The position numbers were made by a program, and so were the translations under genes. Shown in pieces: positions 58,422 to 64,000 of a stretch of DNA of 64,000 nucleotides. A model generated the notes under the pieces. The model worked only from the letters and a program-made list of their open reading frames with translations. It was not told the origin of the DNA and did no database searches. Numbering within the stretch: the first letter of the stretch is position 1; each line of letters starts with the position of its first letter. Origin of the DNA: Rubrivirga marina (GTDB taxonomy: Bacteria; Bacteroidota; Rhodothermia; Rhodothermales; Rubricoccaceae). Location of the stretch: assembly GCF_002283365.1 (NCBI RefSeq), contig NZ_MQWD01000005.1:1-64000 (forward strand), written 5' to 3'.

Positions 58422-59187
58422 CGTCGTTTGGCCGCCCGGCCTCGACCCGGTACCCCACGCCGCGGACCGTCTCCAGCCGGACTCCCGAGGCCGCCGCCGC
58501 GAGCCGCTGGCGGAGCCCCGACGCCGTGACGTCGATGGCGTTGTCGGTCACGTCGAACGCCGAGCCCCACACGCGCTCGGCGATCCGGGTCCGCGAGACG
58601 GTCTCGCCGGGGTGGCGCATGAGGAGCTCCAGCAGGCGGAGCTCCTTGTCGCGGAGGCCGAGGTCGACCGGGCCACCGTCGGCCTCCGCCTCGGCCACGC
58701 GACGGGCGGCGTCGAGGTGGACCTTTCCGAGGCGGAGGTGGACGGCCTGGTGCCCCGGCGGGACCGCCCCGCCCGGACCCCCGGCTGCGGAGCCCTCGGC
58801 CGCGCGGCGGAGGAGCGCCCGGAGCCGGGCGAGCAGCTCCTCGAAGGCGAACGGCTTGGGGAGGTAGTCGTCGGCCCCGGCGTCGAGGCCCGCGACCCGG
58901 TGCTCGACGTCGCCGAGCGCGGTGAGGAGCAGGACCGGGGCCGTCCGCCCGGCCGCCCGGAACTGCTCGACGAGCGTCCGGCCGTCGAGCCGGGGGAGCC
59001 GCCAGTCGACGACGAGCGCGTCGTGGTCGCCCGCGAGCGCCTCGGCCAGCCCGCGCGCGCCGTCGGCCTCGACGGACACCGCGTACCCCTCCTCCTCGAG
59101 CCCGCGGCGGACGGGTCCGGCGATGTCGGCGTCGTCCTCGACGAGGAGGAGCCGGGCGGCGGAGGGCGAAACAGGGGCGAAGGCCAC
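58414..59187 (-). CDS. OmpR/CusR-like response regulator
   Basis: A 257-residue regulator. The receiver domain has the acidic pair in LLLVEDDADIAG, phospho-acceptor Asp in ALVVDWRLPRLDG, Thr in LLTALGD and Lys in YLPKPFAFEE. The C-terminal winged helix carries the DNA-recognition pattern LRLLELLMRHPGETVSRTRIAERVWG and VRGVGYRVEAG. It should bind the divergent promoter region. A perfect short dyad CCGGTA-AGG-TACCGG at 59251-59265 is a candidate site. The GTG at 59187 is the chosen start. Confidence 0.88.
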   Translation of the reverse strand: MAFAPVSPSAARLLLVEDDADIAGPVRRGLEEEGYAVSVEADGARGLAEALAGDHDALVVDWRLPRLDGRTLVEQFRAAGRTAPVLLLTALGDVEHRVAGLDAGADDYLPKPFAFEELLARLRALLRRAAEGSAAGGPGGAVPPGHQAVHLRLGKVHLDAARRVAEAEADGGPVDLGLRDKELRLLELLMRHPGETVSRTRIAERVWGSAFDVTDNAIDVTASGLRQRLAAAASGVRLETVRGVGYRVEAGRPNDGA

Positions 59188-59250
59188 GGGCGAACGGGCG
59201 TGAACCTGTGAGATCCAACAGACGGGCGACAGGTCCCTGCGGGGGGACGT

Positions 59251-59265
59251 CCGGTAAGGTACCGG
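59251..59265. promoter_or_regulatory. Dyad in the divergent efflux promoter
   Basis: CCGGTA-AGG-TACCGG, perfect 6-bp arms around a 3-bp spacer, 16 bp before the GTG of the TolC-like gene and 64 bp from the response regulator start. Candidate binding site for the response regulator. The rest of the 94-bp region shows no clear -35/-10 pair. Confidence 0.4.
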
Positions 59266-59281
59266 CCTCCCCCCGCGCCCC

Positions 59282-60709
59282 GTGATCGCCACCGCCCTCG
59301 TCCTCGTCTGGCTCGCCCTCCTCGGGGCGTGGGCCGCCGTGGGACGGAGCCTCGGTCCCCGGCCCGCTGCCGGCGCCCGCCGCGTGCTCCCCCTCGTGGT
59401 CGCCACGGTGGCATCGGCCGCGACCGCCCAGCCCGTCGATTCTCTCGCCGTCGACTCGGTCGCGGTCGAGCTGGCGGTCCCGCCTCCGGTCCCGGTCGAC
59501 CCCGCCGGGGTCCGACGTGTGACGCTCGCCGAGGCCCTCGCGCTCGCGGCCGAGACGAGCCCCGCGCTCGCGCTCGCCCGCGCCGACGTGGCCGAGGCCG
59601 AGGGCCGCGCGCTCCAGACGACGCTGCGGCCCAACCCCACGGTCTCCGGCGAGCTGATCCCGCTCGCCCCGCTCGGCGGGGGACCGTTCGACGTCGAGGC
59701 GACCGTCGGCGCCAGCCTGTACCTCGAGCGCCCGTCGCTCCGCGAGGCCCGCCTCGACGCCGCCACCGGCGCCACGCGCGCCGCCGAGGCCCGCGTCGAG
59801 GCCGAGGCGCTCCGGCTCCGGGCCGACGTCGCGCGCGCCTACGTCGAGGCCGCCGTCGCCGAGGCCCGGACGGCCACGCTCGCCGAGGTGGCCGCCGTCG
59901 TCCGCGAGGCCGTCCGGTCGGCCGAGTTCCGCTACGCCGAGGGCGAGCTGTCGGGGTTCAGCCTCCGGCGGCTCCGGGTCGAGCAGGCCCGGTACGAGAC
60001 GGCGCTCGCCGAGGCCGCCCTCGACGGCGCCCTCGCGCGGCGCCAACTCTCGGCCCTCGCGCTTTCGCCCGAGGCCCTCGCCGACGGCGCCGTGCTCGCC
60101 CCGGCCGAGACGCTCACCGGCCCCGCCCCCTCCGTCCTCGTCACCGACGCGCTCGCCGCGGCGGCCCGCCCCGAGGTCCTCGCCGCCCGCGCCGAGCTGG
60201 AGGCGGCGCTCGCGGGTGTCGAGGCCGTCCGCCTCGGCGCCCGCCCGGCCCCGACCGTCTCGGCCGGGCTCACGCGGCAGCCCGGGGGCGGCGTCGGCCC
60301 CGCCGTCGGCGTCTCGCTCCCCCTCGCCCTCTACGACCGCCGCGAGGGCGACGTCCAGGCCGCCCTGGCCCGCGTCGAGGGCGCGCGGGCTCGCCTGGCG
60401 CTCGCCGAGCGGGCCGTCCAGGCCGACGTCCGCCGCGCCTTCGAGGCCTTCGACGCCCGCCGCCAGCGGGCGGCGCTCCTCCGCGGCGGGCTCCTCGACG
60501 GGGCCGACGACCTGCTCCGCATCGCGCGCGTGGCCTACGGGCTCGACGAGATCTCGCTCGTCGAGCTGCTCGACGCGACCGACGCCTACCGCGAGGCCCG
60601 GGTGGCCGTGGCGGCGGCCGAGGCCGCCGCCGCGCTCGCCTACCTCGACCTCCGCCGGGCCGCCGGCGGCGCGCTCCCCGCCCTCACGCTCACCCCCCGA
60701 ACGCCATGA
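59282..60709 (+). CDS. TolC/CzcC-family outer-membrane efflux protein
   Basis: A 475-residue outer-membrane factor. After the signal region (GTG start; ATAQPVDS) it shows the repeated TolC helices: ALALAAETSPALALARADVAEAEG, LRADVARAYVEAAVAEA, LRRLRVEQARYETALAEA and, in the second half, AELEAALAGVEAVRLGARPAP and DEISLVELLDATDAYREA. It should form the trimeric exit duct of the heavy-metal RND pump. The stop overlaps the small His-rich lipoprotein by 4 bp. Confidence 0.87.
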   Translation: MIATALVLVWLALLGAWAAVGRSLGPRPAAGARRVLPLVVATVASAATAQPVDSLAVDSVAVELAVPPPVPVDPAGVRRVTLAEALALAAETSPALALARADVAEAEGRALQTTLRPNPTVSGELIPLAPLGGGPFDVEATVGASLYLERPSLREARLDAATGATRAAEARVEAEALRLRADVARAYVEAAVAEARTATLAEVAAVVREAVRSAEFRYAEGELSGFSLRRLRVEQARYETALAEAALDGALARRQLSALALSPEALADGAVLAPAETLTGPAPSVLVTDALAAAARPEVLAARAELEAALAGVEAVRLGARPAPTVSAGLTRQPGGGVGPAVGVSLPLALYDRREGDVQAALARVEGARARLALAERAVQADVRRAFEAFDARRQRAALLRGGLLDGADDLLRIARVAYGLDEISLVELLDATDAYREARVAVAAAEAAAALAYLDLRRAAGGALPALTLTPRTP

Positions 60710-60966
60710 CGCGCCTCCTCCCCCTCGCCCTGGTCGCCCTCGCCCCGCTCGCCGGCTGCGCCGACGACCCGGACCCCGCCGAAACGCCGTCGCCCGTGAC
60801 GGGCACCGCCGAGGTCGCCCCGGACCTCGCCGCCCCGGCCACCGCGACCGTCCTCGACACGACCGGCGCCGCGCCCGACACGACCGGCTTCTTCGACGAG
60901 GCCGAGGCCGCCGCGGAGGAAGCGGGCGCCCACACCCACGCGGACGGCGAGACCCACGAGCACTGA
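60706..60966 (+). CDS. Small His-rich lipoprotein of the efflux operon
   Basis: An 86-residue lipoprotein (lipobox LAGC). The mature chain is acidic and Ala/Thr-rich, and its last residues are HTHADGETHEH, a strong candidate metal-binding tail. I do not recognise the family. Lying between the outer-membrane duct and the adaptor genes (ATGA overlap upstream), it may buffer Cu/Ag/Zn in the periplasm or deliver it to the pump, comparable in role to CusF but without its fold. Confidence 0.65.
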   Translation: MTRLLPLALVALAPLAGCADDPDPAETPSPVTGTAEVAPDLAAPATATVLDTTGAAPDTTGFFDEAEAAAEEAGAHTHADGETHEH

Positions 60967-61042
60967 TCCCCCGCCGGGCTCGGAGCCCGCGCACTGCGCC
61001 ACCACCGGACTCCGAGCCCGGCACCCTCCCCGACCCGCCCCC

Positions 61043-62524
61043 ATGAGGCGCCTCCTCTTCCTCCCCCTCGCCCTGCTGGCGGCCTCCGGCTGCGGCGGCG
61101 ACGCCGAGCCCGCGGCCGACGACCACGGCCACGAGCACGGCGGCACGGCCGTCACGGTCTGGTCCGACTCGACCGAGCTGTTCTTCGAGCACCCGGTCCT
61201 CATCGCGGGCCAGCCGAGCGGCCCGTGGGCCGTCCACGTCACGCGGCTCTCGGACTTCTCGCCGGTGACCTCGGGCGCGCTCCGGCTCCGGTTCGAGCGG
61301 CGCGAGGGCGGGGCCTACGTCACCGAGGCGGAGGCCCCCGCCCGGCCCGGCATCTACACCCCGCAGACGACGGTCCCCGAGGCGGGCGTCTACCGGCTCG
61401 TCGTCGAGGTCGACGGGCCGGGGCTCCGGGACCGGCTCGTCGCCGGGGCCGTCCAGGTCGTCGCCGACTCGTCGGAGGCCCCGCACCCGCCCGACCCGGT
61501 CGGCGAGATCGCGTTCCTCAAGGAGCAGCAGTGGCCCATCGACTTCATGACCGCCGAGGCCGGCGTCCGCGAGGTCGAGCGGTCGGTCGAGGTCCGGGGC
61601 CGCGTGACCCCAGCGTCGGGCGCCGAGGCGACCGTCACGGCACCCGTCGGCGGCGTGGTTCGGGGCTCGGGTCCCGGCGAGGGCCAGGCGGTCCGCGCGG
61701 GGCAGACGCTCGCGGCCATCCAGCTCCCCGGCGCCCCCGACGGCGGGGCGTCGGCGGCCGGGCTCGTCTCGCTCCGGTCCCGGATCGAGGAGCTGGAGCG
61801 CGAGGCGGCCCGAGCCGAGCGGCTGGTGGCCGTCGAGGCCGTCCCCCAGATCCGGTTGACCGAGGCCCGTCACGCACTCAGCACCGCCCGCGCCGAGCTG
61901 GCGGCCATGCGCGGCGGCGGCTCGGCGCGCGACGCCGAGCCCGTCCGCGCCCCGATCTCGGGCGTCGTCGCCGAGCGGATGCTCTCGCCCGGCGCCCGCG
62001 TGTTCGCCGGCGACCCGCTCTACCGGATCGTGAACCCGGGCAACCTCTGGCTCCGGCTCGAAGTCCCGGCCCGGTTCGCGAGCGAGGGGCTCGGGGCCGA
62101 CGCCGCCGTGTTCACCGTCGAGGGCGGCGACCGCCCCTACCGGGCCTCGGGCCGCGTCGGCGCCGCCCCCGCCATCGACCCCGAGACGCGGACGCTCCCG
62201 GTCCACCTCGCCGTGGCCTCGAACGACGGGACGCTCCGGGCCGGGATGCTCGCCGACGCCCGCGTGTTCTTCGGCGGGGCCGAGCGCGCGACGACGATCC
62301 CCCAGGCCGCCGTCCAGCTCGAGGACGGCCAGCCGGTCGCCTACGTCCAGACGGGCGGGGAGTCGTTCACGCGCCGCCCGCTCTCGCTCGGGACGTCCGA
62401 CGGCGAGTTCGTCGTCGTGTACTCGGGCGTCGAGCCCGGCGAGCGCGTCGTGACCGACGGGGCCTACGCCGTCCACCTCGCCTCGCTGGGCGCCCAGGAG
62501 ATCGGCCACGGCCACGCCCACTAG
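61043..62524 (+). CDS. CusB/CzcB-type periplasmic adaptor (membrane fusion protein)
   Basis: A 493-residue lipoprotein (ASGC lipobox). The N-terminal part has a His cluster (DDHGHEHGG) and an extra beta domain (about 40-150) as in CzcB. The canonical barrel-sandwich pieces follow: ATVTAPVGGVVRGSGPGEGQAVRAGQ, a helical hairpin (LRSRIEELEREAARAERLVAVEAVPQIRLTEARHAL) and VRAPISGVVAERMLSPG. The C-terminus ends GHGHAH, another metal-binding tail. It bridges the RND pump and the outer-membrane duct. Confidence 0.9.
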   Translation: MRRLLFLPLALLAASGCGGDAEPAADDHGHEHGGTAVTVWSDSTELFFEHPVLIAGQPSGPWAVHVTRLSDFSPVTSGALRLRFERREGGAYVTEAEAPARPGIYTPQTTVPEAGVYRLVVEVDGPGLRDRLVAGAVQVVADSSEAPHPPDPVGEIAFLKEQQWPIDFMTAEAGVREVERSVEVRGRVTPASGAEATVTAPVGGVVRGSGPGEGQAVRAGQTLAAIQLPGAPDGGASAAGLVSLRSRIEELEREAARAERLVAVEAVPQIRLTEARHALSTARAELAAMRGGGSARDAEPVRAPISGVVAERMLSPGARVFAGDPLYRIVNPGNLWLRLEVPARFASEGLGADAAVFTVEGGDRPYRASGRVGAAPAIDPETRTLPVHLAVASNDGTLRAGMLADARVFFGGAERATTIPQAAVQLEDGQPVAYVQTGGESFTRRPLSLGTSDGEFVVVYSGVEPGERVVTDGAYAVHLASLGAQEIGHGHAH

Positions 62525-62550
62525 CGCCCCGCTCGTAACCGACCGCCGCC

Positions 62551-64000
62551 GTGCTCGACCGACTCATCCGCTGGTCCCTCCAGAACCGCCTCGTCGTCCT
62601 GTTCGCGGCGGCGGTCCTCCTCGCGCTCGGGGCGTGGGCCGCCGTCTCGACGCCGGTCGACGTGTTCCCCGACCTCACGGCCCCGACGGTCACCGTCCTC
62701 ACCGAGGCGCACGGGATGGCCGCCGAGGAGGTCGAGAGCCTGGTCACGTTCCCCGTCGAGACGGCCGTGAACGGGGCCTCCGGCGTCCGCCGCGTCCGCT
62801 CGGCCTCGTCGCAGGGCATCTCCATCGTCTGGGTCGAGTTCGACTGGGGCACCGACATCTTCCGCGCCCGCCAGGTCGTGAGCGAGAAGCTCCAGCTCGT
62901 CGGGGCCGGGCTCCCGGCGGGCGTCGAGCCGCCGGTGTTGGCGCCCGTGACCTCGATCATGGGCGAGGTCCTGCTCGTCGGCCTCACGAGCGAGGCGCAC
63001 ACGCCGATGGAGGTCCGCGCGGCGGCCGACTGGCAGGTCCGGCGGCGGCTCCTGGCCGTCCCGGGCGTCTCCCAGGTGGTCCCCATCGGCGGGGCCGTCA
63101 AGGCGTACCAGGTGCTCGTGGACCCCGCCGCGCTCCAGGGCTACGACGTGACGCTGGGCGAGGTCGTCGAGGCCGCGGCGGCGTCCAACCTCAACGCGGC
63201 GGGCGGGGTCTACCAGGAGAGCGGGCGCGAGGTCCTGATCCGGGGGATCGGGCGCGCCCAGGACGTCGGCGATATCGCGCGGACGGTCGTCGCCACGCGC
63301 GGCGGCGTCCCCGTCCTCCTGGGCGACGTGGCCCGGGTCGAGGTCGGCCCGCAGCCGCGGTACGGGACGGCCTCGGTCGACGCCGAGCCCGCCGTCATCC
63401 TCTCGATCCAGAAGCAGCCCGGCGCCAACACGCTCGACCTCACCGAGCGGATCGCGGCCGAGCTCGACGCCATTCAGACCCAGCTCCCCGACGGGATGGA
63501 GGTGAACCCGGCGCTCTTCCAGCAGGCCGGGTTCATCGAGGTCGCCGTCGACAACGTGGTCGAGGCGCTCCGCGACGGGGCCGTCCTCGTCGTGGTCGTC
63601 CTGTTCCTCTTCCTGTGGAACGTCCGGACCACGTTCATCTCGGTGCTGGCGATCCCGCTCTCGCTCGCCGCCGCGCTCCTGGTGATGAAGGGGCTCGGGG
63701 CGACGATCAACACGATGACGCTGGGCGGGCTGGCGATCGCGATCGGCGCGCTCGTCGACGACGCCATCATCGACGTCGAGAACGTGTTCCGGCGGCTGAG
63801 GGAGAACCGCCAGCGGCCGGAGGGAGAGCGGCACCCCGCCCTCGCCGTGATCTACCAGGCCTCGAAGGAGGTCCGCGCGCCGATCCTCAACGCGACGCTC
63901 ATCATCACGGTCGTCTTCCTCCCGCTCTTCTTCCTCTCGGGCGTCGAGGGCCGGATGCTCCGCCCGCTCGGGTTCGCCTACGTCGTGTCCATCATGGCGT
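62551..64000 (+). CDS. CusA/CzcA-type RND heavy-metal efflux pump (partial)
   Basis: The first 483 residues of a heavy-metal RND transporter; the gene continues beyond the window. Start at GTG 62551 gives the standard VLDRLIRWSLQNRLVVLFAAA. The porter domain shows GMAAEEVESLVTFPVETA and the WVEFDWGTDI block. The membrane motif GGLAIAIGALVDDAIIDVEN (with the Asp pair used for proton coupling) is present. Whether it is a Cu/Ag (CusA) or Co/Zn/Cd (CzcA) type cannot be decided, since the later Met or Asp/Glu ligands lie outside. Confidence 0.92.
   Translation, partial: MLDRLIRWSLQNRLVVLFAAAVLLALGAWAAVSTPVDVFPDLTAPTVTVLTEAHGMAAEEVESLVTFPVETAVNGASGVRRVRSASSQGISIVWVEFDWGTDIFRARQVVSEKLQLVGAGLPAGVEPPVLAPVTSIMGEVLLVGLTSEAHTPMEVRAAADWQVRRRLLAVPGVSQVVPIGGAVKAYQVLVDPAALQGYDVTLGEVVEAAAASNLNAAGGVYQESGREVLIRGIGRAQDVGDIARTVVATRGGVPVLLGDVARVEVGPQPRYGTASVDAEPAVILSIQKQPGANTLDLTERIAAELDAIQTQLPDGMEVNPALFQQAGFIEVAVDNVVEALRDGAVLVVVVLFLFLWNVRTTFISVLAIPLSLAAALLVMKGLGATINTMTLGGLAIAIGALVDDAIIDVENVFRRLRENRQRPEGERHPALAVIYQASKEVRAPILNATLIITVVFLPLFFLSGVEGRMLRPLGFAYVVSIMA

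Noticed and set aside
58370-62521. Minus-strand frame of almost 1400 codons opposite the efflux genes and over the two-component genes
   Set aside because: Composition-driven open frame with repetitive Arg/Gly/Glu sequence; the plus-strand TolC and adaptor genes and the minus-strand regulator in another frame explain the region.
1-64000. rRNA or tRNA genes
   Set aside because: No rRNA-like or cloverleaf-forming sequence with typical T-loop was noticed; no scan could be run.

Overview
The window is very GC-rich DNA with closely packed genes, many GTG and TTG starts, 1-8 bp stop/start overlaps and few clear Shine-Dalgarno sites. Gene content (RPA-type replication initiator with iterons, MobC and relaxase, RadC, a strawberry-notch helicase, several toxin-antitoxin pairs) points to a large mobilizable plasmid or an integrated plasmid. 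The host is Gram-negative: there are TolC/RND efflux genes, lipoproteins and an outer-membrane barrel. The composition and families would suit a high-GC Rhodothermota/Bacteroidota-type host, but that is inference and no sequence here fixes the taxon. I see no rRNA, tRNA or CRISPR array.

Layout. (1) 1-8 kb, plus strand: a copper/envelope operon with a cupredoxin lipoprotein, DUF411 protein, PBP2, DsbD, a TlpA-like thioredoxin, a CopA-type multicopper oxidase and a methyltransferase. (2) 7.8-11.9 kb, minus strand: a nine-gene metal operon from a thioredoxin-fold protein down to a MerR regulator with C82/C117/C126, including a Csp-type copper storage protein, a MerT-like membrane protein and two HMA proteins. 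(3) 12-14.2 kb: two more copies of a membrane protein family separated by a methyltransferase remnant, then an acyltransferase. (4) 14.4-24.2 kb, all plus strand: a plasmid cargo block with a strawberry-notch helicase, unknown proteins, a Mom-like DNA modification enzyme, RadC, a plasmid-associated small protein and a DUF6166 protein. Many of these genes are preceded by a strong GC hairpin. (5) 24.3-45.8 kb: a defence and toxin-antitoxin island. It holds a type IIG restriction-methylase, an amber-interrupted SEFIR gene, an AbiE-like pair, and a tightly overlapping four-gene operon (double-GHKL ATPase/kinase, receiver-like protein, unknown protein, N6-adenine methylase). Two AAA ATPase paralogues sit near its edges. 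A tyrosine recombinase and a candidate core site lie on its right side. Three PIN toxins here are visibly dead while their antitoxins are intact. (6) 46-55.1 kb: plasmid core, with an Xre/RES toxin-antitoxin pair, nine iterons plus a DnaA box, the replication initiator, a second Rep-like gene, an M23 peptidase, MobC and the relaxase. (7) 55.4-57.1 kb: a hydrolase and gene fragments (DUF1440-like, GrpB). (8) 57.1-64 kb: a CusRS-like two-component system divergent from a CusCBA-type heavy-metal RND efflux system whose pump gene runs off the window end.

Working together, regions 1, 2 and 8 cover periplasmic oxidation, storage, thiol repair and efflux of copper or a related soft metal. Regions 4-6 maintain, mobilize and protect the replicon. 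The strongest candidate for an undescribed system is the 35.9-41.9 kb operon. Family calls rest on motifs read by eye; no database search was run.
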